Shown piece after piece: positions 13,084 through 24,789 of a DNA stretch of 64,000 nucleotides. The number at the start of each line of letters is the position of its first letter. Position 1 is the first letter of the stretch. The DNA is from Vigna angularis. Lineage: Eukaryota > Streptophyta > Magnoliopsida > Fabales > Fabaceae. A program made the position numbers and the translations under genes. The notes beneath the pieces are model-generated. The model searched no databases, was not told the DNA's origin, and saw only the letters and a list, made by a program, of their open reading frames with translations. The stretch is taken from NCBI RefSeq assembly GCF_016808095.1, contig NC_068971.1, positions 16,287,501-16,351,500 of the forward strand. The letters are read 5' to 3'.

Positions 13084-14514
13084 CTGTGCCATTCCTCAAT
13101 GGCATGCAACATCTCTCTTCACATGATCTGAGGAAGGTTGGATCCAAACTTTTTTTATATATAAAGACGTGTGAAGTTAAAATTTGGAAGATTGATAGTG
13201 TTTTTTGTTTTTGATAAATAATTAATTTTTATATGTGGTCCTTAGTATTTAGAATACGAGATTTAATATAGTATAAATTGTTTGCTGTACTTTTAGCTTT
13301 ATGTAATAAGAGAAGAGAAACAATAAGGAAAGAAAATAAGAGAGAGGGGGAGAGGAAAGAAGGATAACAACGAGAGGAGAGTCAAAGCAAACAAAATAGA
13401 AGGTTTTCATTTTCAAAAAAGCTCATTCACATATTTATTGAAAGTAAAAAATGATAATTACTTAATTTTTTAAGATATTTTAATAAAAACGTGTTTGATT
13501 TAGTTTTTCCTTTTAATGAGCCTTTGTTATTTTGTTGAACATAGGATGCTAGTGTACAACCATCATTGGTGATTGTATACTTTGGTGGTAATGATTCTAT
13601 CGATCCTCACCCATCTGGCCTTGGTCCTCATGTGCCCCTCCAAGAATATGTTGAAAACATGAGGAAGATTGCTAATCATTTAAAGGTAATAACTTAATCT
13701 ACCACATCAAACATTAATTAGAAACATCTTGAGAATAAAAAAAATGTTACATATCTTACAAAACATATTACTTTTGTATTTACTTGTAATATTTGGTGGT
13801 GGAACGTTTGACACGAATCAAAATATGTTTTGTCAGAGTCTTTCGGATCACATTCGTGTCATATTTCTCACCTCTCCTCCGATTAATGAAGAACAGCTTC
13901 GCAGAAAGCTCAGGTACATGATGGTGACACTCGAACATACATGTTGAAGTATAAAATCCACACACTTCGTTTTTCTTCTTCACATAAAGTGATTGTCTAT
14001 ACCCCACATGTTTTGTAATGAATCTTTGGGTGCACTGAATGCAGTGCAACGCAATCAGGAAGGAGCAACGAGTCATGTGGAGTATATGCAAACGCATTAA
14101 TGGAGCTTTGTGAGGAAATGAATTTGAAGGCTATTAATCTCTGGTCTGCAATTCAGGCCAGGGAAGATTGGTTAGACGTTAGCTTTACGTAAGTATATTA
14201 TATATATTCTCTCAGTTTTTTTCTTTTTCATTATTTCATTTGGTCACACAGAACTCAGGAAATATAATTTGTGTGTGGATTATTAAATGTTGGTTAGGGA
14301 TGGAGTTCATCTGTCAGCTGAAGGAAGCAAGGTGGTGGTGAAGGAAATATTAAGGATTCTCAGGGAAGCAGATTGGAAAACCAGTTTGCATTGGATGTCA
14401 ATGCCAACAGAATATGCAGAAGATTCACCATATTATCCTCCCACTCCTGATGGAACTAAAACCATAAATGTTTCTCACATTGTCTCCCGAAGGTGTTTGC
14501 AGTGGGATATATAA
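12369..14514 (+). CDS. GDSL/SGNH-type esterase, CPRD49 family
   Basis: A spliced gene with six coding exons: 12369-12479, 12888-12965, 13545-13685, 13837-13913, 14045-14188 and 14298-14514. All five introns have GT-AG ends, and the sum is 768 nt (255 residues plus stop), the usual family size. The protein begins M-A-G-P-L-R-P-Q-I-V-L-F-G-S-S-I. Block I (G-S-S-I) keeps the nucleophilic Ser although the preceding Asp of GDS is Ser, as in plant CPRD49 members I know. Next come G-Y-S-G-W-N-S, the G-G-N-D block, and the D-G-V-H-L-S block holding the Asp and His of the triad. There is no obvious signal peptide, so a cytosolic hydrolase is likely. The substrate is unknown; family members are called isoamyl-acetate-hydrolysing-like esterases by similarity. 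The gene looks intact. Confidence 0.93.
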
Positions 14515-14521
14515 CATATAC

Positions 14522-14560
<39 letters not shown>

Positions 14561-15503
14561 ATGTGTTTATTTTTCATGGAAGAGGCTCATGATGTGTTGT
14601 GTAAGTGGAGCCATTGAAAGTGATATCTGCCTACCCTGTACTTTGTGTGAGCGTTTTTACTATTCTATTGTAGTTTTCGTTCTGTAAATGTGTTTTTATT
14701 GTATTAATCAATTTAAAATTCCACTCAATTTCCTTCTGGTTTGCAACTTCCAATCTCGTGCACAGTGTATTATTAGTCTCTCCCTTCTCGTTTTAATTTC
14801 TGATCGGTCTCAATTTTACTTTCAGTGTGTATCTGCATATGGTGATATAGAAATATTAAAAGTAAAATAAAAAATTTCGATCACTTTATTAGAATATAAA
14901 AAGATTATTATAATTTTAATATCTTTAAATACATTAACAATTTTTTTTAACAACAGAGTGTCACTATTTTATTTTATTGTTTGTATATTTGAAGGACTAG
15001 TCCCAAACTGACATAAGTTGTTTATAAAAAAAATTGTTAATTTTTAATCTTTAAAATACTTGAAAACCAGTTAAGAATCAACTGGGGAATGATGACTCTG
15101 TACTGTTAGATAGTTAACGCAGTTAGTTTGTTCTTTGACAGCTAGCGTCCTTTTCACAGTTGCAGGACCTAACACTGTCATGTGAGAAAGACCAATAATT
15201 ACATATAATAATGCATTTTCTATGTTAAGCGTGATAAGTCTTTTTACATATCTAAATGTGCATGGACGACAGGATCATGCGGTGGGTAGAAAGACCCACT
15301 TGGTCACCTTGGAATACTCCGACTTCTCTTTTCCATGGTGTCATGGAGTTGGCAGTATAAGCTGTGGACCTTAAATACACATATATTTATTAATTCTTCG
15401 TAAAACAAAAATGTCATAATAATTTCACAAATTACTATCCTAGGAATTTAACTTTTCTCATTCAAAATAAAGTCATAATTTCTAATTCAAATAAAACATA
15501 ATT
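14515..15503. other. 3' UTR and spacer up to the CACTA element
   Basis: A TA run at 14526-14558 lies just past the stop codon, in the presumed 3' UTR. The AT-rich stretch around 14860-14880 could serve for polyadenylation, but I cannot fix the site. No further gene is seen before the transposon end at 15504. Confidence 0.5.
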
Positions 15504-15529
15504 CATTAGTGCAGAATTGACCTTTAACG

Positions 15530-16340
15530 TCACCCCATAGACGTCCGTTCACAAAAGCCTTAACGTAAATAATTGATCGGTGACATATCCGTAAATAAGT
15601 GAAACTGTAGATGTCTGTTGTGGAGGGGTCGGACGTCTATAATATTATACCCCTACCACAGACGTCTAAGAGGCTGGAACAATCACCTCTTCAACTCCCT
15701 CTGTCAGCCCTTAAACGTCAGTTGTGGAGGGGGTCAGACGTCTATAATATTATAGACGTCCGTCCCCCATATCGGACATTTAGGGTGCTCACAGGGTGGT
15801 TGAAGAATTAACTGTCTTCAGCTCCTTAGACGTCCGTGGTGGAGGGGGTCGGACGTCTATAATATTATACACGTCTGACCCCCTCCACAACGGACGTTTA
15901 AGGGGCTGAAGACAATTAATTCTTCAACAATCCTGTCAGCACCCTAAACGTCCGATATGGAGGGACGGACGTCTATAATATTATAGACGTCTGACCCCCT
16001 CCACAACGGACATTTAAGGGCTGACAGAGGGAGTTGAAGAGGTGATTGTTCCAGCCTCTTAGACGTCCGTGGTAGGGGCCCTAACGTCTATAATATTATA
16101 GACGTCCGACCCCCTCCACCACTGATATCTAAGAGGCTGACAGGGAAGTTGAAGCGTTCATTTCCTCAGCCTCTTAGACGTCCATTGTGGAGGGGGTCGG
16201 ACGTCTATAATATTATAGACGTTAGGGCCCCTACCACGGACGTCTAAAACCCCCGCGAATATCAAATTTAAATCCCCAAAGACGTCATATTAGTGATAGC
16301 CCCGACGTCTATAGTATTATAAACGTCGGGGTCCCATAGT
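15530..16340. repeat. 5' subterminal repeats with a ~0.5-kb foldback
   Basis: About seven modules each hold a GACGTC half, a TATAATATTATA centre and a second GACGTC half, near 15627, 15730, 15850, 15966, 16085, 16199 and 16305. They alternate with 'gtggagggggtcgg' or its complement. Around a centre at about 15863, positions 15611-15863 are the near-complete reverse complement of 15864-16125, including unique spacer DNA such as 'gaggctggaacaatcacctc'. Subterminal repeats are the known binding sites of TNPA-type proteins in En/Spm elements. The long hairpin is an additional feature. Confidence 0.85.
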
Positions 16341-16969
16341 ATCGGACGTCTAATAGTATTTATACGAAAACGCGAACCCGCGAGCAGTTGCGCTCACTGT
16401 TCATCGTCTTCCCCGCGAACTCTCTCTACGGCATTGCATTTCCAGGTGCGTTTTTTCTCTTTTGGACCGTTTAAATTTACTTTCAATCCAATTACATTGC
16501 TATGTGATGAAATATCTTTGATTTGAACCGATTAAAAATCGTTTTCGGTGCGTTTTGGTGCAATTTGGTGCGTGTTCTTGGGCGGCTTTTTCGACTTTTT
16601 TTGGCCTATGTTTTAGGTCGTGCCCTCCTCGATTTCCCTCCCTTTCATTTGGAATCTACTTTTCAGGTTTGCTTGTTCGTTGATAAAGGTTTTTTGTATG
16701 CATGTTATTGGTTTTTGTGTATTTATGTTTTTGACTCTATAAGGTATGCATGTGTTATTGGCTTTTGAATATGCATGTATTAGTTGTGTTATTATAATTG
16801 TGATATGTTAGAATGTAAGTATCAAATCATTGAGTGACACTTAGTTTTCGTTTGAAATTTAACACAAACGATTAATCTTTTAATCGTTTGTGTTAAATTT
16901 TGAATTGTCCGATTGGACAGTTTGAGAAAATTAATTTTCATTATTTGCAAAACATGTCAATTGGAGTTT

Positions 16970-17155
16970 ATGGATAAGATTGATAAAATTTTGATTCAGT
17001 ATTTGTGTTGTTCTCCGGATGCATATTTGATTGTGGTCATCGTTGACTACTCTCATTTCGTGTATTTCGGAGACCAATGCGAAATGCTGCCGAAATCTTA
17101 TCAATTTTATCATGTAGACTTCTTTGCACGTGTCTTAGCAAATTATGAAAATTAA
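16970..17155 (+). CDS. Small ORF upstream of TNP2, related copy in another CACTA
   Basis: A 61-residue open frame starts M-D-K-I-D-K-I-L and holds D-A-Y-L-I-V-V and F-V-Y-F-G-D-Q-C-E-M-L before ending in Y-E-N. It lies 70 bp upstream of the TNP2 ATG. The minus-strand CACTA at 51571-51389 has an aligned frame starting M-D-T-F-D-K-I-L with the same D-A-Y-L-I-V-V and F-V-Y-F-G-D-Q-C-E-M-L blocks. A decayed third version is visible at about 41900-41770. Similarity in frame suggests coding or a translated leader; the domain is unknown to me. It could also be an untranslated or spliced leader that happens to stay open. Confidence 0.4.
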   Translation: MDKIDKILIQYLCCSPDAYLIVVIVDYSHFVYFGDQCEMLPKSYQFYHVDFFARVLANYEN

Positions 17156-17226
17156 TTTTTTTGAATGGGTAGGGCCTAACTTTGTGAGAGTTAAAAAACT
17201 TATACTGATGATTTTACGAACATAGT

Positions 17227-20200
17227 ATGGATCGAAGCTGGATGAATGAACGTCGCATCAGTGAAGAATATGATAAGGGTGTTTCGGAGTTCTTGCAATA
17301 CATTGAGCAAAATGCTAAGTCTGTGAACGGGACATATTTTTGTCCTTGTGTTCGTTGTCTTAATCAAATACGACAAGACTTAGGCAATGTGCGTGACCAT
17401 CTATTCATGTACGGCATAATGAGGACTTATACCGTTTGGACTTGGCATGGAGAAGTACTGGACCAGCCTACCACGTCACGAGGAACGAATTATGTGGAAG
17501 AATGGATGAGTGACCATTTAAAGGACATGATACGTGATGTCGGTGAAGATAATTTTGGAAGAGCTAATTTGTATGATTCTCTTATTAATGATTCAGAGCA
17601 ACCGTTGTTCCCAGGATGCTCGAACTTTACACGTCTGTCTGTAACTTTAAAGTTGTTTAGTTTAAAAGCAAGGAATGGATGGACCGATAAAAGTTTCACC
17701 GAGTTGTTGGAGTTGTTGAAGAAGATGCTTCCAGAAAATAATACTCTACCTATTCGTAATTACGAGGCCAAAATTTTTTTATGTCCAATGGGTCTTGAAT
17801 ATCAAAAGATACATGTTTGTCCTAATGATTGTGTTTTGTACACAAAGGACTTTGCTTCGCTAAAGTATTGTCCAACATGTGGTTTATCCCGTTTTAAAAA
17901 GAAATCTGACAGAATCACTACTAATGAAGGTAATGATGGAGCACCTACTAAGGTGATGTGGTATTTGCCTATAATACCTACGTTCAAACGTATGTTCTCT
18001 GTAAAAGAAGATGCAAAGAACCTTAAATGGCACTCTGACGAAAGAAAGTGCGATAATCTTCTTCGACACCCTGCTGATTCACCACAATGGAAAAAGATTG
18101 ATGACAAATTCCCAGAATTTGGTGCAGATCCAAGAAACTTAAGGCTTGCACTTGCAACTAATGGTATGAATCCTTATGGAAACTTAAGTAGCAAACACAG
18201 TTCGTGGCCAGTTATGTTGATGATTTACAATCTTTCTCCTTTGTTGTGCATGAAGAGAAAATATGTGATGTTGTCCATGATGATATCGGGTCCTAGACAA
18301 CCTGGAAATGACATTGATGTTTACTTACAACCTTTAATTGATGATTTGAAATTGTTGTGGGAAGAAGGGGTCGACGTGTTTGATTCACGTCTTCAGGAAC
18401 AGTTCCGTTTGCGTGCAATGTTGTTTTGCACTATAAATGATTTCCCAGCGTATGGAAACTTGAGCAGTTATAGTGTTAAAGGTCATTTTGCATTATGGAA
18501 ACTTAAGTAGCAAACACAGTTCGTTGCCAGTTATGTTGATGATTTACAATCTTTCTCCTTTGTTGTGCATGAAGAGAAAATATGTGATGTTGTCCATGAT
18601 GATATCGGGTCCTAGACAACCTGGAAATGACATTGATGTTTACTTACAACCTTTAATTGATGATTTGAAATTGTTGTGGGAAGAAGGGGTCGACGTGTTT
18701 GATTCACGTGTTCAGGAACAGTTCCGTTTGCGTGCAATGTTGTTTTGCACTATAAATGATTTCCCAGCGTATGGAAACTTGAGCAGTTATAGTGTTAAAG
18801 GTCATTTTGCATGTCCCATATGTGAAGAAAACACTAGTTACCTTCAGTTGAAGCATGGTCAGAAGACGGTATATACAAGACATCGAAAATTCATTCCTCG
18901 TAATCATCCTTATCGTAGATTGAAAAAAGCATTTAATGGAAGTGATGAGGATGAGGTTGTGTGCAGACCCCGGAATGGTGAAGAGGTGTACAACGAAGTC
19001 AAAAACATTGACATTGTGTTTGGAAAACATCGTAAAACTACCTCTGCAAAAAACATTTGGAAGAAACAATCAATATTTTTTAAGCTTCCATATTGGTTTG
19101 AACTTGATGGTAGACATTGTATTGATGTGATGCACGTTGAAAAAAATGTTTGTGACAGTGTCATCAGAACTTTATTAAACGTCAAAGGGAAGAGCAAAGA
19201 CGGAATAAAAGCACGACAAGATTTGGCTGACATGGGAATCCGATCTAAGTTACATCCACAGATAATAGGAAGACGCACCTATCTGCCCCCAGCTTGTCAC
19301 ACACTTTCTAAAAAAGAAAAACAAAGTTTTTGTAACTGTTTAAGAAGTGTGAAGATTCCACAAGGTTATTCTTCAAATATTAGTAACCTTGTGTCTATGC
19401 AAGACTTAAAGCTAGTTCGTTTAAAGTCTCACGATTGTCATGTGTTGATGCAACAATTGTTACCTGTTGTTATTCGAGGCATATTACCTCCTTCTGTTAG
19501 GGGTATTCTGACACGTCTGAGTTTTTTCTTTAATGCCATTTGCAAAAAAGTTGTTGACCCTCGAGGTTTAGATGAATTGGAAAATGAGGGAATAAGACTA
19601 CTATGTCAATTGGAGATGTATTTTCCACCTTCCGTTTTTGACATCATGGTACATTTGATTGTTCATCTAGTTAGAGAAATTCGAATATGTGGGCCGGTCT
19701 TCTTAAGATGGATGTACCCAGTTGAAAGATACATGAAGATCTTAAAGGGATATGTCAAGAATTAGTATAGACCAGAAGCTTCAATCATAGAGTGATACGT
19801 TGCAGAAGAAGCCATTGAATTTTGTTCAAGTTATATGCCATCTTGTGAACCCGTGGGTCTTCCCAAGAGCAGACATGAAGGAAAATGTGAAGGTAAGGGT
19901 GTTCGAGGTGTGAGAATTCAAAGTGTTAGCAGAAAAGAAATTGACCAAGCTCATTTGTATGTCTTAAACAACACTATTAATGTGATTCCTTACATTTCTG
20001 ACCACGTTAATGAAATAAAGGCAGCAAACCCAAAAATGAGTGAAAAATGGCATCTTAATGAACATGTGAAAACCTTCTTACAATGGTTTAAGAAAAAGAT
20101 TTATGCGACTCCACATGTTTCTGAAACTTTATTGAGGTTATCTCGTGGGCCGAACACGGATGTCATTACATATGGTGGGTACTATAAAAACAATATTTCT

Positions 20201-20722
20201 TTTCAGACAAAGGTAGAAGATGACAAAAGCAGAGTTCAAAATAGTGGCGTCACACTACAAGCTGCGGCTGTGCACTTTACTAGTTCTAAAGACAAAAATC
20301 CAATCACAACATCCATCAGTTATTTTGGAATAATACAAGAAATATGGGAAGTTGATTACGTCACTTTTAGAGTCCCAGTTTTCAAGTGTAAATGGGTTGA
20401 TATAAATTCTGGTGTCATGACAGATGACCTTGGTTTGACATTGGTAGACTTGAACAAGATGAATTACACTGATGAACCATTTATCATGGCTAGTCAAGCA
20501 AGACAAATATTCTACGTAAATGATCCAGCGAATAACAAATGGTCAATGGTTTTAGAAGAAAAAAACATGCATGGACATGATGATGATGATTCTCTTGATA
20601 TACTTGAGACAACATCTGTTGCATCTAGACCCACTGAAGACCCGGTTGATGACGTTGTCGATGTCATCCAGGCAATTCGTAGTGATCACAATGAAGGGAT
20701 TTGGGAAAAAACAATATCTTAA
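17227..20722 (+). pseudogene. TNP2-like CACTA transposase, frameshifted
   Basis: In order: the transposase-associated N-terminal domain (M-D-R-S-W-M-N, C-P-C-V-R-C, about 75 residues), a C-P-N-D-C / C-P-T-C-G cysteine-rich segment near 17820-17880, the Transposase_21 core (about 18020-18900, with W-H-S-D-E-R, L-A-T-N-G-M-N-P, C-P-I-C-E-E), the DUF4218 region (H-C-I-D-V-M-H-V-E-K-N from about 19115) and the DUF4216 region (G-I-I-Q-E-I-W-E near 20330). A 319-bp tandem duplication at 18174-18811 shifts the frame. TAG at 19763 and TGA at 19793 are nonsense changes further on. Subtracting one duplicate leaves 3177 nt, exactly 1059 codons in one frame, the usual size for TNP2. The protein would cut element ends in the nucleus; this copy should not. 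Confidence 0.92.
18174..18811 (+). repeat. 319-bp tandem duplication inside TNP2
   Basis: 18174-18492 is repeated at 18493-18811 with only two differences that I see (gtggcc/gttgcc and cacgtcttc/cacgtgttc). After the first copy the sequence jumps back to the start of the unit; after the second it continues into the C-P-I-C-E-E coding sequence. The length is 1 modulo 3, so it changes the frame. It is recent and broke the transposase. Confidence 0.93.
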
Positions 20723-20807
20723 TAGGTTGATATTTTTGTTTTTTATTGACTTTATATGTATGTTCATCATAATTGAATTATTACTAACCTTGTATAATTT
20801 TTCGGGT

Positions 20808-23514
20808 ATGTCGGCCTCAGACTTAGGATCGGGAAAGACCAGACGTGGTCGAGGCGTCACCCGAGTGGCAGATGTGACATCCGAACGTGTGGATGGTCAG
20901 AGGAGACATGTTGACATTGACCCCAGATCAGGTCATCCATCAGGGCCAAATGCTGATAGGTTTAGGAGTTATCTGGGTAAGTTAGCAAAAATTCATGTCT
21001 CTATCCTTCATGCATGTTGGGATGACGTCCTAAAGGTCGACAAGAACCTCTTATGGCAAGATATTCAGGTATGTTTATACTTCATGCAATTTGTGATATA
21101 GTTATCTTTCATGTTTTATTATCAATAACATGTTTTTTGTTTTTGACAGCAACATTATGATATTCCAAACACAATACAAATTAGAAAGAAAGTGTTATCG
21201 CATATAGCGATAAGATGGAGGGATTTCAAGACAAGGCTGACACGACTCTGTGTCTTTGGAGACAAGCAACATGAAAATCCCTGTCAGCAATATACATTCA
21301 CAGAGGAGGATTGGATGCAGTTTCGTGCGTCTAGAGAGTTTGAGGAATGGAAGGTATGTTTCTTAACATCTGAAAATGTATTCATTGAGCTTTTATGATT
21401 TTACACTTATTTATAGACACGGTTTCACAGGGTAAAAGGTTAGTCGCCCAAGAAAGACAAAGGCTAAACGATGCACCACACTTGTTATCACGAGGTGGTT
21501 ATGCAAAATTGGAAAAGAAACTTAGAAAGTCTAGAGCGGATGCCTTCGGACTTGAGTCGCCGGACCTAGCACCTGCACCTGCTAGGTACGAGCTGTGGAA
21601 GGCTGCTCGGACTAAATCTGATGGGAACATGACATCTTCCTCAACTGCCTTGATCTCATAGAGAATTGTAAGTTCAAATTATAAGCAGTTGTTTGATTGT
21701 GTATCTATCACAGCATGTGTTCTAAGTAACGATTGTTTTTTTATGTGCAGGATGAGTTGGTTGAGCAGCAGACTCAGGGCACATTTGCTGGCCAAGGTAG
21801 GGACGACATTCTAACAACGGCCATTGGAAGGCCCGAGCACCCAGGACGTGTACGTGGAGTTCCTGGGGCGATTGGTCTTCGTGACTACTTTGGCCCTACA
21901 CAGAAAACCCCCCATCAATGAGTCAGGAGACATTGAGGCAGATTGATCTTCAGGGGGAGGAAAGACTCAACCAAAGCATGAGATCAATGGAGCAATGATT
22001 CATGAAGGAGCTACAAGAACAAAAAGAAATACAAAGAGCGCTTGAAGAAAAGTTGCATTCCATGACGCAAGGCAACATGGGGGCCGCTGAAACTCCACAC
22101 CACCTCGGGTCAGCACTAGAGGATCATGCTCTACTGTAGAACCCACTCAGTATAGCGGTATGTATGAGTTGTTGGTTTATGGGGATCCCCTGTCAGAGCG
22201 GCTGCAGCGGAATGGTTAGCGTGGGATAACAAACCAAGAGGGGGGGGGGGTGAATTGGTTCTTACTAAAAACATGTGCCTTAAAAATTTCTACTCAATTA
22301 AACTTACTTAGCAAATAATAAAGACAATAAAATAGAGTAAGGTTGAGAGAAATTTGCACAGATGATTTTATCCTGGTTCGGATCTTACCAATCCTACGTC
22401 CAGTCGCTTATCTCAAAACAAGATAAACACTTCACTAATCACAAAACTATTACAAACTACAATCACACAGATACAATTTGTAAAAGTTTAGAAAACACCT
22501 CTCTTGAAGCCACAAGAGATGAAACAACACCTCCTTTGAATCTTCACAAAGGATGAAACACTTCCTTCGAATACTTCACGAAGGATGAATTCCTCTTCCA
22601 AACACTTCCTTAGATGCACCAAGGATGAACCAGCTATTCCTCTATCACCGTAGCAGTATTTCACCAACTCTACAGACAGAGTTTCCTTAGCTGAGCAAGA
22701 GCACACAATTCTCAATAGTTTCTGAGTATTTGAGCACAAGGGAAGAGTTGTTGTTGAGAGAAAATGAGAGTCTATTTATAGACTCATCCAAAGACTCCTC
22801 CATTTTCGCTTTTAGACTTTCTGACTGTGTTAATCGATTAGCTACAGTGGTTAATCGATTAACAACCCAACGGATACTTCAACGGCTCTAAAAACGGCTA
22901 GTTTTTCAAACGTTCACCTTGTTAATCGATTAACAGCCCTTGTTAATCGATTAACGCTAATCGATTAACACCCTCTGTTAATCGATTAGCACTGCACTGC
23001 TGGGCTTCTTCATGGCGCACTAGAACAATCGATTAACAGCCCTTGTTAATCGATTAACGCTAATCGATTAGCACCTCTTGTTAATCGATTAGCACTGCAC
23101 AGAATTTTGCTTATGGCTTATTTTTACATCACTTTTGAATGCATACATAAAACTACTAATTTTCCTATGTTCATACAATTATTACAAAAGATTACAAGTC
23201 TTCAAAGATCATTCTTCATGAGTTTTGTTTGTTCTTGACTTGATTTGGACATCATCAAAACTTCATCTTCATCAATTTGCTAACATCCCCCACGCATTGT
23301 GGCTGTCGGAAGAGTGCTTGAGGGAGGGCAGACTATTCATGGTGTTCCCATATTACCCCAGCACGTGCGTGTGACAATTGACGAGGTTCGGGATCCCCAG
23401 GCTCAGGTGCCTGTACCTACTCTAGAAATTAACTTTGTGGGGGAGGCCATAGGATCATTTATTGCTTGGCCTAGAGCATTGATCATGTCACACATTGCTA
23501 CTCCACAAGTATAA
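20808..23514 (+). pseudogene. TNPA-like second CACTA gene (Transposase_24 type), broken
   Basis: Exon 1 (20808-21068) starts M-S-A-S-D-L-G and contains G-P-N-A-D-R-F-R-S-Y-L-G and L-L-W-Q-D-I-Q. Exon 2 (21150-21353) has H-I-A-I-R-W-R-D-F-K. Exon 3 (about 21417-21667) has S-R-G-G-Y-A-K-L-E-K-K-L. Exon 4 (from 21751) has D-E-L-V-E-Q-Q and G-R-P-E-H-P-G-R-V-R-G-V. Introns have GT-AG ends. TAG at 21659, a frameshift at the C-run near 21906 and a later TGA break it. After the inserted LTR, a segment from 23297 to 23514 resumes with G-R-V-L-E-G-G-Q-T-I-H-G-V-P and F-I-A-W-P. Such proteins are thought to bind subterminal repeats and help TNP2. Exon joins are inferred from splice signals and the second CACTA. 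Confidence 0.8.
22222..23285 (-). mobile_element. Solo Copia LTR inserted in the CACTA element
   Basis: On the minus strand it starts TGTTAGCAAATTGATGAAG and ends in a C-run, 'ctcttggtttgttatccca'. A TATA-like motif lies on the minus strand near 22775 ('ctataaataga'). About ten TTAATCGATTA-type palindromes lie at 22830-23095. No primer-binding site or coding region accompanies it, so it is a solo LTR. The flanking five bases differ (tagcg against tcccc), so no target duplication survives. Confidence 0.75.
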
Positions 23515-23591
23515 TGTCTTTTTCCTTAGTATTTCTATGTTTATTCTTCAAATATTTGTTGATAACTCTTTGACGTAAATTCTTATCTTCA

Positions 23592-24789
23592 GTTCACATG
23601 TCCTCAGAAGCAGCCAATTCATGATACAGTCATACATGAAGATGATGACATGGCTGAAGCGGAGGATGATCCTCTATCAAAGCTAATGACAAAATTACCA
23701 AGGTTGAAGAAAGCACCATTAGAACTATACTAGGATTTGAGAGTATTTGGTATTCCCCCACATGTGCCAGTTTATATCACTTTCTTTGATGCATTGGAGA
23801 TGATTGGGGGAGACCGGATGTTGAATATTTCCATCATTCAGCTGTGGTGGATGTAAGATAGTCAATTTGGTCTTTCATATTACTTTTATTTAGATTCTTA
23901 TAGTTTCTAACAACTTAACTTTGTTGGTTTAGGTACATGGACACAATCGTTGTAGACCAAGGTCGATCTTCCATGTACGGATTTGTTGAACCTCAGACCA
24001 TTCAACCGTCTGGTAACACACTTCAAAACAGACAACAATATTTGCAAACATGGATGGATGAGTCAAAAAGAGACGTATACCTTGTGCCATACATTGATGG
24101 GTAGGTGTTGTTATATGTGGCCAATTCATTATTATACTTTCCTTAATTAGTTAAATAACTATTTATCCTTTATGATAGCATGCACTGGCAGTTGATGGTC
24201 ATCATTCCCAAAGCATGTAAAATTATATGGTTTTGTTCGTTGCATAGGAAGATGAAAAATGACTTGAGAACAATGCTTCAAGGGTAAGTGATTCTCCAAA
24301 AATGACTTTGAATTTGATGTTCACCTTCAACTTTTATGATAAATATAGTCATATTAATTATACTTTGTGTTTTCCATATGTACAGAGTTATTGGTAAATC
24401 ACGTAGTCAATTGGTTCAAATCTTGTATCCAAAGGTTTTAAGTCATTTATAGTTCTAATTCATTTTCTATGTTATTGAATGATCTAAATTCTTAACTATT
24501 TAGTTTGTTATTTTAGTGTAACCAGTAGCTAGATTCATGGGAATGTGGCTTCTATGTGATGTGTTGGATTAAGACCATCATTCGAGCTGTCATTACAGAT
24601 GATTGGAATGAGGTAATGACGTATACCTTGAATACATTACAAATCAAATTCATCTTCAAACATATATGAAACCAATGAATCTTTCTTGAATTTTGCAGCG
24701 CTTCAAGAGTACATCGCCTATACCAGAGGACACAATTAGACAGATAAGGCAGGAGTGGACCGCTTATCTTCTGCAAAGATGGAGTTAGA
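23592..24789 (+). pseudogene. Ulp1-like cysteine peptidase (C48) of the CACTA element, broken
   Basis: Probable exons: 23592-23850, 23933-24101, 24180-24282, 24387-24436, 24517-24612 and 24697-24789. They read as a C48 domain: V-D-Q-G-R-S-S-M-Y-G-F, then M-H-W-Q-L-M-V-I (catalytic His in H-W), and W-E-C-G-F-Y-V-M (catalytic Cys in E-C-G). The end is A-Y-L-L-Q-R-W-S and a stop. In-frame stops occur at about 23731 (Y-stop-D-L) and 24526 (N-Q-stop-L-D). The last exons are well conserved. Ulp1/SENP peptidases cleave SUMO or related isopeptides; transposon versions have an unknown target. It may be the C-terminal part of the preceding TNPA-like gene or a separate gene. Confidence 0.8.

Noticed and set aside
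13780..14097. 105-residue minus-strand ORF
   Set aside because: It is antisense to exons and introns of the esterase gene, which has consistent splice sites and family motifs on the + strand.
15611..15811. 66-residue ORF
   Set aside because: It lies inside the subterminal foldback and repeats a 'G-S-D-V-Y-N-I-I' unit created by the DNA motif.
18704..19278. Minus-strand ORFs of 121-122 residues
   Set aside because: They are antisense to TNP2, whose + strand translation has the family motifs.
22830..23095. CRISPR-like array
   Set aside because: The repeats are short palindromes at irregular spacing inside a plant LTR; there are no uniform spacers or cas genes.
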